From NCBI RefSeq assembly GCF_003048255.1, contig NZ_CP028487.1, positions 1,178,001 to 1,242,000 on the forward strand: a stretch of DNA of 64,000 bases. Direction: 5' to 3'. A model generated the notes under the pieces. It saw only the letters and a list, made by a program, of their open reading frames with translations, was not told the origin of the DNA and searched no databases. Shown in pieces: positions 41,930-51,252 of the stretch. The translations under genes were made by a program, and so were the position numbers. Position 1 is the first letter of the stretch, and each line of letters starts with the position of its first letter. Origin of the DNA: Yersinia massiliensis. GTDB lineage: Bacteria > Pseudomonadota > Gammaproteobacteria > Enterobacterales > Enterobacteriaceae.

Positions 41930-43087
41930 ATGGTATTACAATCAACACGCTGGCTTTCGCTCAGCTATTTCACCTATTTCTTTTCTTATGGCATTTTCCT
42001 GCCTTTTTGGGGCATTTGGTTGCAAGGTGAAGGGATACCACCTGAAACCATCGGGATTTTATTGGGTGCAGGCTTAATTGCACGTTTCCTTGGTAGTCTG
42101 CTGATTGCCCCTAGCGTGAAAGATCCCTCTCATCTGGTCACCGCGATACGAATTTTGGCACTGCTGGCGTTAGTCTTTGTCGTCGGTTTTTGCTTTGGTC
42201 ATGGTTGGGCATGGTTAATGCTGGTCATTGCCGGCTTTAACCTGTTTTTTGGCCCACTGGTGCCGTTAACGGATGCATTAGCGGCTACTTGGCAAAAACA
42301 GATCACCATGGATTACGGCAAAGTTCGGTTGTGGGGATCGTTGGCTTTTGTGATTGGTTCGGCATTAACCGGCAAATTAGTCTCTGTTTGGGGCCACCCG
42401 GCCATTCTCTATAGTTTGATTTTCGGTGTTTCAGCCATGTTGCTAGGCGCTTTACTGAAACCCAATGTCATGCCACAGGGGGAGGTGAAGCACCGAAATG
42501 TTGCGGCCACAAGCTGGAAGAAGCTACTGTCTGATTCACAAGTATGGCGCTTTTTACTTTGTGTGACTTTGTTGCAAGGCGCACATGCCGGTTATTACAG
42601 TTTCAGCTCGATATATTGGAATGAGGCGGGGTATTCTGCCGCTACTATTGGCTATTTATGGTCGTTGGGGGTCGTGGCTGAGATTCTGGTGTTTGCGTTC
42701 AGCAATGTGCTGTTTCGCCGCTGGACTGCACGCGGTCTACTGCTACTTTCTGCCATCTCTGGGATTATTCGTTGGAGCTTGATGGCTTCAACCACTGAAC
42801 TACCTTGGCTTATTTTCATTCAAATCTTGCATTGTGGTTCCTTTACCGTCTGCCATTTAGCGGCGATGCGGTTTATTGCGGCGCGACATGGGTCGGATGT
42901 GATCCGCTTGCAGTCAGTTTATTCTGCGCTGGCAATGGGAGGCGGGATTGCGGTGATGACCGTCATTTCTGGTTTCTTATTCGAACATTATCAGGGCGGG
43001 GTTTTTTGGGTGATGGCTTTGGTGGCGGTTCCTGCACTGTTTATCCGGCCTCGGGTCGTGGCGAGTCAAAGTGACGCTACCGGTTAA
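41930..43087 (+). CDS. hcaT: HcaT-like MFS transporter
   Basis: 385 residues with 12 hydrophobic helices, of the nucleoside:H+ symporter-like MFS branch to which E. coli HcaT (probable 3-phenylpropionate permease) belongs; the N terminus VLQSTRWLSLSYFTYFFSYGIFLPFWGIWL is almost shared. No hca catabolic genes are next to it, so the substrate here is open. It has GGAGG seven bases before the ATG. Its stop overlaps csiE, which converges on it. Confidence 0.88.
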   Translation: MVLQSTRWLSLSYFTYFFSYGIFLPFWGIWLQGEGIPPETIGILLGAGLIARFLGSLLIAPSVKDPSHLVTAIRILALLALVFVVGFCFGHGWAWLMLVIAGFNLFFGPLVPLTDALAATWQKQITMDYGKVRLWGSLAFVIGSALTGKLVSVWGHPAILYSLIFGVSAMLLGALLKPNVMPQGEVKHRNVAATSWKKLLSDSQVWRFLLCVTLLQGAHAGYYSFSSIYWNEAGYSAATIGYLWSLGVVAEILVFAFSNVLFRRWTARGLLLLSAISGIIRWSLMASTTELPWLIFIQILHCGSFTVCHLAAMRFIAARHGSDVIRLQSVYSALAMGGGIAVMTVISGFLFEHYQGGVFWVMALVAVPALFIRPRVVASQSDATG

Positions 43088-44382
43088 GGCAATTCTAATA
43101 TATGGCGCAATTGCTTGTTTTGTTTTGTACTTAGCGGCAATTGCACCTGAATAAGTGACGGTGTTGATGCCGATTGCTGTATAGCGTAAGGCGTCAATAC
43201 CACGGCTGTGCCGGCAGGTGCACCAGATTGTAGATAGACGTCATGGGGCAAATATTTGATGTGCAACGGCAGCAGCGTTAGCTCACGTATCTGCTGCTCC
43301 AGTTGTTCTTCTAGCTCAGGATTGTTCTGCGTTAATAGCAAAATCTGTTTTTCCTGTAATGCATTATCCTGCATTAGACAGGCGCCAAAGCTAATCGCGA
43401 TCAGGCCCACTTCATCGGTAGAAAATTGAATTTGATATTCTTGTTCAAAAGGAACAAGCGCTTGTTGGGTGGTCCGCAGCAACAAGGGGTACTTGCGAAT
43501 GACCTCGTCCAGCAATGAATTATCAATACCGATATTGAAATAACAGCGCTCAATGGCCGGCGCTAGGTGGGCAAAAAGCTGGCTAACCAATGTCTCACTA
43601 TTACTCAATGTCATTGCTGAATGCTGCTGAAAATCCTCAACCAACCGATGAATAGCGCTGATCAAACGGATATCTTCTGTTGATCTCGTGCTGTGGTAGC
43701 TGTGCGCTTTTATCATTGTCAACATTAGGATCAGAATGTCTCGCTCAATGATATCCAACGGTTGGCCAGCTAAAGGATGGCCTAGTAATGGATTAAAGGA
43801 ATCATACAAACTGTCAGCTGCCGATAACGCAGGTTTACATTTTAGCCACCGTTGCTGAACGAGTGTGAGTTCTGGTGGGGGCTGCTGAAGGTTTTCCCAA
43901 GCGCAATAGGCCAGATACAACTGTAAAAACTGACGATCTTTATCATTGAGTTGACGATTAAGGTGGGGTTCACACTGACTAATGATTTGCGGTAAATGTT
44001 GCGATAGGACTGAGTTATCCCAAGATAATGCTTCAAACAAGCTAGGGCTAAACTGATTCTCAACGAAATGCGGGCAATACCGCAATCCACGTCGTAACCA
44101 ATGAATTAGGCAGAGCCTTTTATCGAGATGGCTGCCCTGAATCAGGAAACACTCATTGTTATCGGCATTAACCTGCAAATGGTAGAAACGCTGGATTTCA
44201 CTTGCAACCTCAGCTATATCTTGCCGGGTAATGGATGGCTCGACGCCATTCAGTTGGCTGATGCTCTTTAGTTCTACTCTGCGCGCAGGCATAAACATCA
44301 TCAGCACCATATGGCAGCGTCGTTGCTGACCAGATAGCGGTTGACTTGAGAACTGAGATTCAGAGGAAGTGTCTACGCGCAT
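43084..44382 (-). CDS. csiE: Stationary-phase inducible protein CsiE
   Basis: 432-residue cytoplasmic protein resembling PTS-regulated antiterminators: an HTH-like start (VELKSISQLNGVEPSITRQDIAEVASEI) and two PRD-like regions without the RNA-binding domain. C-terminal motifs LIAISFGACLMQDNALQEKQILLLTQN and ELTLLPLHIKYL match E. coli CsiE. The start at 44382 has GGAA upstream and gives the family length; ATG codons at 44394, 44415 and 44433 are also in frame. Role unknown; sigma-S/CRP-dependent in E. coli. Confidence 0.88.
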   Translation of the reverse strand: MRVDTSSESQFSSQPLSGQQRRCHMVLMMFMPARRVELKSISQLNGVEPSITRQDIAEVASEIQRFYHLQVNADNNECFLIQGSHLDKRLCLIHWLRRGLRYCPHFVENQFSPSLFEALSWDNSVLSQHLPQIISQCEPHLNRQLNDKDRQFLQLYLAYCAWENLQQPPPELTLVQQRWLKCKPALSAADSLYDSFNPLLGHPLAGQPLDIIERDILILMLTMIKAHSYHSTRSTEDIRLISAIHRLVEDFQQHSAMTLSNSETLVSQLFAHLAPAIERCYFNIGIDNSLLDEVIRKYPLLLRTTQQALVPFEQEYQIQFSTDEVGLIAISFGACLMQDNALQEKQILLLTQNNPELEEQLEQQIRELTLLPLHIKYLPHDVYLQSGAPAGTAVVLTPYAIQQSASTPSLIQVQLPLSTKQNKQLRHILELP

Positions 44383-44578
44383 ATAACATTCCATGATGGA
44401 TGTGCCGTTATTCATCAGGTTTAAGCATAGCAAAAGAGATTCTTTTCGGTTTAGCGAGGCGGCGTGGTTTTGTGTCGACTTTCAACATGCATCACGTTAT
44501 ACCCTGCGTACTCGGCGCTACAGGGTTGTTAGCTGTGCCAATAACATTGAGTATCAGATGATTTCCAAGGATTGATTA

Positions 44579-45289
44579 ATGCAAGAAATGTTATATCATC
44601 ACAATTTTGCCGTGATTGATAAATTGACCGTGAGTGATAAAACAAGCGCCGTTAACCGCCTGATGATTCTGCTTATTGCAGGAGGAACGTTCATTTATAG
44701 CCATTTTGCTGAAGCCCACCCGCACAGCTTTATTGATATGGATGCCACCTTCGTCAGTGATAAACAGATGTTGACTGGCATGAAAATGGTCTGGACGATG
44801 GATGAAATTACATCAGCAGATCTGTTATATGACGCTGAAAATGCCAAAAGTGATTCTGAAATCTGGAAGAAACTGGCAGCAGAAGTCATGGCTAACGTAC
44901 TGGGGCAACACTACTTCACCGATATATATCGTGATGGTAGCCCAGTGAAATATAAAAATTTACCAACGGAATACCACCTAGCACGCAAGGGCCATCAGGC
45001 TGTTTTAACGTTTGTGATGCCATTGGCTGAACCACAGCCTTTAGCCGGTAAACCGTTCATTATTTCAACTTACGACCCGACGTATTTTGTCGATATGACC
45101 TATGCCGATAACAAATCGGTCAGGCTGTCGCCAGAAATGGAAAAAATCTGCAAATTGACCTTATTCACCCCGAATCCTAATGCTTCATTACAGGCTTATG
45201 CGCTGTCGTTGGATAAAAGTGATTCTCCCGGAGAAGATATGGAACTTGGAAAACAATTTGCACAGCGGATAACAGTGCAATGTCAGTAG
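44579..45289 (+). CDS. zevA: ZevA-like periplasmic metal protein (DUF1007)
   Basis: 236 residues. A hydrophobic export segment at about 28-42 ends AEA, so the mature protein would begin HPHSFIDMD, an N-terminal histidine motif typical of DUF1007 proteins and suited to metal binding. In Haemophilus influenzae the related ZevA works with the membrane protein ZevB in zinc acquisition. The next gene overlaps by ten bases and is that partner. AAGGA lies nine bases before the ATG, supporting the long N terminus. The metal is not fixed by sequence. Confidence 0.8.
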   Translation: MQEMLYHHNFAVIDKLTVSDKTSAVNRLMILLIAGGTFIYSHFAEAHPHSFIDMDATFVSDKQMLTGMKMVWTMDEITSADLLYDAENAKSDSEIWKKLAAEVMANVLGQHYFTDIYRDGSPVKYKNLPTEYHLARKGHQAVLTFVMPLAEPQPLAGKPFIISTYDPTYFVDMTYADNKSVRLSPEMEKICKLTLFTPNPNASLQAYALSLDKSDSPGEDMELGKQFAQRITVQCQ

Positions 45290-46296
45290 GTATCAAGGTA
45301 GCTTCCCGTCAGCGGCATTGGTTGATAAATCTTTGGCCACTATTGCTTTTTCTGTTGCTACTGGCTGGCGCGGCCCATTTCGCATGGTTATATTGGCCAG
45401 AACTGCTTTTCAAAACAGTGGTTTGGCAAAAAAACATGCACCAGCAGATGGCTCAATTACTCCAACAGGTAAAAGCCAATCCACATCAGACCGGCTTAAC
45501 GCTTATGCTGTTCAGTTTGATTTATGGTGTGATGCATGCGGTCGGCCCAGGGCACGGTAAAGTGGTGATTGTCACGTATCTGGCCACTCACCCGGCCCAA
45601 CTTAAAAGTAGTTTGAAGCTGACCTTTGCGGCTTCGATACTGCAAGGTGGTGTTGCCATCATGTTGGTGACGTTGCTGCTGGGGATAATGCAACTCTCTT
45701 CCCGTTATTTGCATCAAAGCAGCTTCTGGCTAGAAAAGGGGAGCTTCCTACTCGTGGCTGCGTTAGGTGTTTTACTGTGCTATCGCGCGATAAAACGGCT
45801 TTATATTCAGGTAAAAGCGTTAAAACCGCAAAAAATAGCTATCCAGCGCATACAACCCTTAGTCTCCGATCATGTCCATAGCGATGATTGTGGCTGTGGG
45901 CATCACCACTTACCCAGTGCGCAAGAGCTACAAGCGGGTGATGATTGGCGTACTCGATTGGCCATTGTATTGGCGATGGGGATGCGACCTTGTTCAGGTG
46001 CCATCATGGTGTTGCTGTTTGCTAAAGTCATCGGCGTGTATTGGTGGGGGATACTATCCGCACTGGCTATGGCAGTCGGGACATCTCTTACCATTTCTTT
46101 GTTGGCATTGTTTGTCCATTATGCGCGGCGATTGGCCGTGAAATTAAGTCGAAAACGCGCCCCAGCCGCATGGGGAGCAATTGCTTGGTCTACGTTGGCG
46201 CTAACTGGCGGGATTATTTTACTGTTTGCAGGAGGGCTGCTTTATCTTTCCAGTCAGCCTGAATTTATCGGGGGAATCCGACCTTTCGGCCGCTAA
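45280..46296 (+). CDS. zevB: ZevB-like NicO-family metal transporter
   Basis: 338-residue membrane protein of the NicO/RcnA superfamily. The family motif MHAVGPGHGK (His86, His92) is in the first core helix pair and GMRPCSGAI near residue 234 in the second half. The loop between the halves has a His/Cys cluster, HVHSDDCGCGHHH (198-210), likely to bind Zn, Ni or Co. It overlaps zevA by ten bases, so the pair is translationally coupled. E. coli RcnA exports Ni/Co, so direction of transport cannot be read from sequence. Confidence 0.82.
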   Translation: MSVGIKVASRQRHWLINLWPLLLFLLLLAGAAHFAWLYWPELLFKTVVWQKNMHQQMAQLLQQVKANPHQTGLTLMLFSLIYGVMHAVGPGHGKVVIVTYLATHPAQLKSSLKLTFAASILQGGVAIMLVTLLLGIMQLSSRYLHQSSFWLEKGSFLLVAALGVLLCYRAIKRLYIQVKALKPQKIAIQRIQPLVSDHVHSDDCGCGHHHLPSAQELQAGDDWRTRLAIVLAMGMRPCSGAIMVLLFAKVIGVYWWGILSALAMAVGTSLTISLLALFVHYARRLAVKLSRKRAPAAWGAIAWSTLALTGGIILLFAGGLLYLSSQPEFIGGIRPFGR

Positions 46297-46307
46297 GTTT
46301 GGCGATA

Positions 46308-46342
46308 AAAAAAGCCAGTCATTCAATTCTGACTGGCTTTTT
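46308..46342. terminator. Bidirectional terminator between zevB and suhB
   Basis: AAAAGCCAGTC and GACTGGCTTTT, 11 perfect pairs around a ten-base loop, with A and T runs on the outside, between convergent genes. Confidence 0.92.
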
Positions 46343-46366
46343 AGCTGAAACCGCGAATAAAGAGAA

Positions 46367-47170
46367 TTAGCGCTTCAATGCATCACTAATTTCATCGTTC
46401 ATCGCTTGAACGATAGATTTCACAATACGTGGGTTACCCGCGACGACATTACCAGAGCTAAAATGATTATGGCCGCCAGCAAAGTCAGTCACGATACCGC
46501 CAGACTCACGAACCAACAGTTCGCCACCCGCGAAATCCCATGGTTTCAAGCCAATTTCAAAGAAACCGTCAACGCGGCCCGCAGCGACATAGGCTAGATC
46601 CAGCGCGGCTGAACCGGTACGACGGAAGTCTGCACAATGCTCAAACAGTTTACCCACGACACGCAGATAAGCAGGTGCGTGTTGTTTCACTTTGAATGGG
46701 AAGCCTGTCGCCAAAATGGTGCCGTCTAATTCTTTGGCATTGGTACCGCGCAAACGATAGCCGTTTAACTGAGCGCCTTGGCCGCGGGTTGCTGTAAATA
46801 GCTCGTTACGCATTGGGTCATAGACAACAGCGACTTCGGTGCGGCCTTTAATGCGCACAGCGATAGAAACAGCGAAATGGGGGAGACGTTTGATGAAGTT
46901 GGTGGTGCCATCCAGCGGATCAATAACCCATTGCACATCATAATCTTCGCCGAGCAACTCACCGCATTCTTCACTGATAATAGTGTGTTTTGGGTAAGAT
47001 TTACGGATAACGTCGATGATTAGATGCTCAGCATCGCGGTCTACATTAGTAACAAAATCATTACTGCCTTTCTGGCTCGCTTCGACAGCGTCCGGAGTTT
47101 CATAATTTTTGGCAATCAGGTTACCGGCCTTACGCGCAGCGCGTATGGCGATAGTCAGCATCGGATGCAT
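46367..47170 (-). CDS. suhB: Inositol-1-monophosphatase / Nus-associated factor SuhB
   Basis: 267 residues, Mg-dependent IMPase family, also part of the rRNA antitermination complex in E. coli. The metal motifs are EECGELLG (about 66), WVIDPLDGTTNFIKRLPHFA (about 82-100) and KPWDFAGGELLVRESGG near 212. It lies head to head with trmJ, with an ERIC element between. Confidence 0.97.
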   Translation of the reverse strand: MHPMLTIAIRAARKAGNLIAKNYETPDAVEASQKGSNDFVTNVDRDAEHLIIDVIRKSYPKHTIISEECGELLGEDYDVQWVIDPLDGTTNFIKRLPHFAVSIAVRIKGRTEVAVVYDPMRNELFTATRGQGAQLNGYRLRGTNAKELDGTILATGFPFKVKQHAPAYLRVVGKLFEHCADFRRTGSAALDLAYVAAGRVDGFFEIGLKPWDFAGGELLVRESGGIVTDFAGGHNHFSSGNVVAGNPRIVKSIVQAMNDEISDALKR

Positions 47171-47240
47171 GGGTATCTTCCACTAGGATGTTAAAGAACG
47201 AGAAACGGCGCATAGTATAGCAGGGGATCTGATAAATGCC

Positions 47241-47367
47241 TATACCCGTTGCCCTTCAAGATGCAGGGGGGTTGGCTGCCCTTACTCACCCTAGTCACAT
47301 AGTTATCTAAGTTCCTAGGGATTCATTCAGTTGCCGCCTACCTGAATCTCAAAGTAGCTTGGGTATA
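47241..47367 (-). repeat. ERIC element between suhB and trmJ
   Basis: 127 bp with ends TATACCC and GGGTATA. The core reads, in reverse orientation, the ERIC consensus (TTCAAG..GCAGG, GTTGGCTGCCCTTACTCACC, TCCTAGGGATTCA, TTGCCGCC). It is the standard full length and lies 70 bp from suhB and 46 bp from trmJ. Confidence 0.9.
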
Positions 47368-47413
47368 TGTCTGTGTTAAGATATGGCGATTCCCCGTTAT
47401 CCTCAGAGTTTGT

Positions 47414-48184
47414 ATGTTACACAATATTCGTATCGTTTTGGTTGAGACTTCGCACACTGGCAATATGGGCTCGACAGCTAGGGCCATGAAAACAATGGGA
47501 TTAACCAATTTATATTTGGTCAATCCTTTGGTAAAACCAGACTCTCAGGCTATCGCGCTTTCTGCCGGTGCCAGTGATGTGATAGGTAATGCCACTATTG
47601 TCGATACTTTGGATGAGGCGCTCGCTGGCTGTAGTTTGGTTGTCGGCACTAGTGCTCGTTCCCGTACATTACCTTGGCCAATGCTGGAGCCGCGTGAATG
47701 CGGTGTTCGCAGTGCGCGTGAAGCAGAACATGCCCCTGTCGCGCTGGTATTCGGTCGTGAGCGAGTCGGTCTGACGAACGATGAGTTACAGAAATGCCAC
47801 TATCATGTGGCGATCCCCGCAAACCCAGAATACAGCTCGCTAAATTTGGCGATGGCCGTTCAAATCTTAGCTTATGAAGTGAGGGTGGCTTTCCTTGATC
47901 GCCAACAAGCGGCTGCACCAATAATAGAAGAAGAAGCCCCATATCCATTGGTGGATGATTTGGAGCGCTTTTATCTGCATCTGGAGCAGGTGCTGTCTCA
48001 TACTGGTTTTATCCGCCAGGCACATCCGGGCCAGATTATGAGCAAATTACGCCGCTTGTTTACCCGCGCGCGCCCAGAGGCCCAAGAGCTGAATATCTTA
48101 CGTGGCATGCTGACGTCAATTGAAAAGCAGGATAAATACCCACAGCGTGATGCCAATAATTCAGCTGAAAATAATAAAAATTAA
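47414..48184 (+). CDS. trmJ: tRNA (cytidine/uridine-2'-O-)-methyltransferase TrmJ
   Basis: SPOUT-class enzyme methylating the ribose at position 32 of several tRNAs. It is 256 residues: [19 protein letters not shown] near the N terminus, the knot motifs [16 protein letters not shown] and [15 protein letters not shown], and a C-terminal extension. It precedes iscR on the same strand, as in E. coli, but 156 bp with IscR sites separate them. Confidence 0.96.
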   Translation: MLHNIRIVLVETSHTGNMGSTARAMKTMGLTNLYLVNPLVKPDSQAIALSAGASDVIGNATIVDTLDEALAGCSLVVGTSARSRTLPWPMLEPRECGVRSAREAEHAPVALVFGRERVGLTNDELQKCHYHVAIPANPEYSSLNLAMAVQILAYEVRVAFLDRQQAAAPIIEEEAPYPLVDDLERFYLHLEQVLSHTGFIRQAHPGQIMSKLRRLFTRARPEAQELNILRGMLTSIEKQDKYPQRDANNSAENNKN

Positions 48185-48248
48185 TGCCTTATATCAAATG
48201 GTTATTATAATTTTCACGGCATATTATTGAGAATGGAATAGGTCAATA

Positions 48249-48273
48249 ATACTTGAGTGAATTACTAGGTTAA
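48249..48273 (+). promoter_or_regulatory. IscR type 1 site A upstream of iscR
   Basis: Begins ATACTTGAGTGAATTACTAG and ends GTTAA; it fits the 25-bp type 1 motif bound only by [2Fe-2S]-IscR. Confidence 0.75.
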
Positions 48274-48298
48274 ATAGTTGACTAAAACACTCAAGAAT
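48274..48298 (+). promoter_or_regulatory. IscR type 1 site B upstream of iscR
   Basis: Begins ATAGTTGACTAAAACACTCA and ends AGAAT; a close match to the type 1 motif, directly abutting site A. Tandem sites at this place repress the E. coli isc operon when Fe-S is in plenty. Confidence 0.85.
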
Positions 48299-48340
48299 GT
48301 CAGACTTCTGGCTTGTTTTCGCCAACAGGTAATTTTAGCT

Positions 48341-48835
48341 ATGAGACTGACATCCAAAGGCCGTTATGCCGTGACCGCCATGCTTGATGTGGCATTACAT
48401 TCCCATGACGGGCCAGTTCCTCTGGCCGATATTTCTGAACGTCAGGGGATTTCGTTATCCTACTTGGAACAACTTTTCTCACGGTTACGCAAAAATGGCT
48501 TAGTCGCCAGTGTTCGTGGTCCAGGTGGCGGTTACCTGCTGGGTAAAGATGCATCAGCAATCGCAGTCGGTGCAGTGATTACCGCGGTTGACGAATCTGT
48601 CGATGCCACCCGTTGTCAGGGTAAAGAAGGTTGTCAGGGCGGCGATCGTTGCCTGACTCATACATTATGGCGTGATTTGAGCGAGCGCATCAGCAGCTTC
48701 CTCAATAACATCACACTGGCAGAACTGGTGAATAACCAAGATATCCTAGAGGTTGCGGATCGTCAGAATAACGATACGCGCCGTACGGCTAATGGCCGAC
48801 CGCAAGAGACGATCAACGTCAATCTGCGCGCATAA
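48341..48835 (+). CDS. iscR: Fe-S sensing repressor IscR
   Basis: 164-residue Rrf2-family regulator. It has an N-terminal winged HTH ([38 protein letters not shown]) and the cluster-ligand cysteines in [17 protein letters not shown] (Cys92, 98, 104). It represses the isc operon in its cluster-bound form. The ATG at 48341 matches the family start; the frame stays open 63 bases upstream, across the operator. Confidence 0.97.
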   Translation: MRLTSKGRYAVTAMLDVALHSHDGPVPLADISERQGISLSYLEQLFSRLRKNGLVASVRGPGGGYLLGKDASAIAVGAVITAVDESVDATRCQGKEGCQGGDRCLTHTLWRDLSERISSFLNNITLAELVNNQDILEVADRQNNDTRRTANGRPQETINVNLRA

Positions 48836-48888
48836 GCAGAATCTGCGGAATTTTACGTTTTGGAAGTGATGTACGGAGCATAAGAGCA

Positions 48889-50118
48889 ATGACCGAATCA
48901 AAAATAAAGACACCGATCTATTTGGATTACGCAGCAACGACCCCAGTTGATCCTCGTGTCGCTGAAAAAATGATGCAGTATCTGACTCTGGATGGCATTT
49001 TCGGTAATCCCGCCTCTCGTTCACATAAGTTTGGCTGGCAGGCAGAAGAAGCTGTTGATATTGCACGTAATGATATTGCTGCATTGGTTGGTGCTGACCC
49101 TCGCGAGATTGTCTTCACCTCCGGTGCAACAGAGTCCGATAATCTGGCCATCAAAGGTGCTGCTAACTTCTATCAGAAGAAAGGCAAGCACATCATCACC
49201 TGTAAAACCGAACATAAAGCTGTGCTGGATACCTGTCGCCAATTGGAGCGTGAAGGCTTCGAAGTGACGTATTTGGCACCGCAGCCTAACGGTATTATCG
49301 ATCTGAAACAGCTTGAAGCGGCAATGCGTGAAGACACCATTTTGGTTTCTATCATGCATGTGAATAATGAGATCGGTGTGGTGCAGGATATCGCTGAAAT
49401 TGGCGAAATGTGCCGCAGTCGTGGGATCATTTTCCATGTCGATGCCACACAAAGCGTCGGTAAATTGCCTATTGATCTGAGCAAACTGAAAGTCGATCTG
49501 ATGTCCTTCTCTGCCCATAAAGTTTATGGCCCGATGGGTATTGGTGCGCTGTTTGTTCGTCGTAAACCGCGTATTCGCATTGAAGCACAACAACACGGTG
49601 GTGGTCATGAGCGCGGTATGCGTTCTGGCACATTGCCAGTGCATCAAATCGCGGGTATGGGCGAAGCTTACCGTATCGCAAAAGAAGAGATGGAAAGCGA
49701 AGCTGCGCGTTTGCGTTCACTGCGTCTGCGTCTGTGGAACGGTCTTAAAGATATTGAAGAAGTGTATCTGAACGGCGATTTAGAGAATGGCGCACCTGGC
49801 ATTCTGAACGTCAGCTTCAACTATGTTGAGGGTGAGTCGCTGATCATGGCACTGAAAGATTTGGCTGTTTCATCAGGTTCAGCCTGTACTTCCGCGAGTC
49901 TGGAACCTTCTTACGTGTTGCGCGCGTTGGGGATGAACGACGAACTGGCTCACAGTTCAATTCGTTTCTCTCTGGGGCGTTTCACCACTGAAGAAGAGAT
50001 CGACTACGCCATTGCGCTGGTACGTAAATCCATTGGCCGTCTGCGTGACTTGTCTCCGTTGTGGGAAATGTTCAAGCAGGGCGTGGATATCAGCAGCATT
50101 GAATGGTCTCACCATTAA
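48889..50118 (+). CDS. iscS: Cysteine desulfurase IscS
   Basis: PLP enzyme that takes sulfur from cysteine for Fe-S clusters, tRNA thiolation and cofactors. 409 residues, five more than E. coli at the N terminus ([20 protein letters not shown]). The PLP lysine lies in [10 protein letters not shown] (about 211) and the persulfide cysteine in [14 protein letters not shown] (about 333). GGAG precedes the ATG by ten bases. Second gene of the isc operon. Confidence 0.97.
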   Translation: MTESKIKTPIYLDYAATTPVDPRVAEKMMQYLTLDGIFGNPASRSHKFGWQAEEAVDIARNDIAALVGADPREIVFTSGATESDNLAIKGAANFYQKKGKHIITCKTEHKAVLDTCRQLEREGFEVTYLAPQPNGIIDLKQLEAAMREDTILVSIMHVNNEIGVVQDIAEIGEMCRSRGIIFHVDATQSVGKLPIDLSKLKVDLMSFSAHKVYGPMGIGALFVRRKPRIRIEAQQHGGGHERGMRSGTLPVHQIAGMGEAYRIAKEEMESEAARLRSLRLRLWNGLKDIEEVYLNGDLENGAPGILNVSFNYVEGESLIMALKDLAVSSGSACTSASLEPSYVLRALGMNDELAHSSIRFSLGRFTTEEEIDYAIALVRKSIGRLRDLSPLWEMFKQGVDISSIEWSHH

Positions 50119-50148
50119 TTCCAGACTTTAAGATTCAGGAGAAATCAC

Positions 50149-50535
50149 ATGGCTTACAGCGAAAAAGTAATCGATCATTACGAAAATCCACGCAACGTCG
50201 GTTCATTCGACAACGCCGATCCGACGATTGGTAGCGGCATGGTTGGCGCACCAGCTTGCGGCGACGTTATGAAATTACAAATCAAAGTGAACGACGCCGG
50301 CATCATTGAAGATGCGCGTTTCAAAACTTATGGCTGCGGTTCCGCCATTGCATCCAGCTCTTTGGTCACTGAATGGATGAAGGGCAAGTCTCTCGATCAG
50401 GCTGAAGCGATCAAGAATACCCAGATTGCTGAAGAACTGGAGTTACCGCCAGTTAAGATTCACTGCTCGATTCTGGCTGAAGATGCCATTAAAGCGGCTA
50501 TCGCCGACTACAAAAGCAAACATACTGCAAAGTAA
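50149..50535 (+). CDS. iscU: Fe-S cluster scaffold IscU
   Basis: 128 residues; the three cluster-binding cysteines Cys37 (GAPACGDV), Cys63 (YGCGSAIASS) and Cys106 (KIHCSILAED) are at the E. coli positions, and the HscA-recognition motif LPPVK (99-103) is present. It lies 30 bp after iscS. Unlike E. coli, 227 bp including an ERIC element separate it from iscA. Confidence 0.98.
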   Translation: MAYSEKVIDHYENPRNVGSFDNADPTIGSGMVGAPACGDVMKLQIKVNDAGIIEDARFKTYGCGSAIASSSLVTEWMKGKSLDQAEAIKNTQIAEELELPPVKIHCSILAEDAIKAAIADYKSKHTAK

Positions 50536-50608
50536 TTGCGAAAACGTAGTTGTAAAATAGGTCATTAATCACTAGCTCATTCTTAACTCAGTATTCATTC
50601 ACTGAGTC

Positions 50609-50735
50609 TATGCCCATAAGATTTGAGGGCAGGAAGGCGACACGTTAGATAACCCGATGAGCTTACATCAGTCAGTGATTCGGGGCTGCCAGAGTCGCCA
50701 ACACACCTGCTACTTGAACGATGAGCAGGTTATGA
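50609..50735 (+). repeat. ERIC element inside the isc operon
   Basis: 127 bp between iscU and iscA. Core GATGAGCTTACATCAGTCAG with TGATTCGGGG, then GCCAACACACCTGCTACTTG and AACGATGAG, fits the ERIC consensus in forward orientation; outer ends TATGCCC and GGTTATG. As RNA it would form a long hairpin in the isc transcript. Confidence 0.88.
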
Positions 50736-50762
50736 GTGGGTTTTCAGAGTTGAGGTTGTTGT

Positions 50763-51086
50763 ATGTCGATATCAATCAGCGACAGTGCTGCGCAACGGGT
50801 CAGCGCCTTTTTAAGTCACCGTGGTAAAGGCCTAGGTCTACGCTTAGGTGTTAGAACATCGGGCTGTTCTGGAATGGCGTATGTGCTGGAATTTGTTGAT
50901 GAAATGAACGATGACGATATCGTTTTTGAAGACAAAGGCGTGAAAGTGATCATCGACGGCAAAAGCATGGTCTATCTTGACGGTACTGAGCTGGATTTCG
51001 TCAAAGAGGGGCTGAACGAAGGCTTTAAGTTCAACAATCCGAACGTCTCAAATGAGTGTGGATGCGGCGAAAGTTTTAACGTCTGA
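50763..51086 (+). CDS. iscA: Fe-S assembly protein IscA
   Basis: 107-residue A-type carrier. The conserved cysteines are in [14 protein letters not shown] (Cys35) and the C-terminal [10 protein letters not shown] (Cys99, Cys101). Fourth gene of the operon. Its stop lies within a 19-bp tandem triplication. Confidence 0.97.
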   Translation: MSISISDSAAQRVSAFLSHRGKGLGLRLGVRTSGCSGMAYVLEFVDEMNDDDIVFEDKGVKVIIDGKSMVYLDGTELDFVKEGLNEGFKFNNPNVSNECGCGESFNV

Positions 51087-51126
51087 TTAAAGCTTTAACG
51101 TCTAATGAAAGCGTTAGCACCTCATT
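51070..51126 (+). repeat. 19-bp tandem triplication over the iscA stop
   Basis: Three units: AAAGTTTTAACGTCTGATT, AAAGCTTTAACGTCTAATG, and the decayed AAAGCGTTAGCACCTCATT. Unit 1 contains the iscA TGA. Confidence 0.85.
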
Positions 51127-51192
51127 TCGGTTTCGTTCCTGCCTCGGGCATTTGATGCTTTACAACGACTCGCCGTCATTGATGTGACTGTG

Positions 51193-51218
51193 AAGCCGCA
51201 AGCTAGCACTTGCGGCTT
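51193..51218 (+). other. Hairpin between iscA and hscB
   Basis: AAGCCGCAAG and CTTGCGGCTT pair perfectly over ten bases around a six-base loop, 35 bp before hscB. Only three T follow, so it is a weak terminator or an mRNA-stability hairpin that could lower hscBA-fdx relative to iscSUA. Confidence 0.6.
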
Positions 51219-51252
51219 TGATGACGAAGAGTGACAACCTCCAGAGCAAGCT

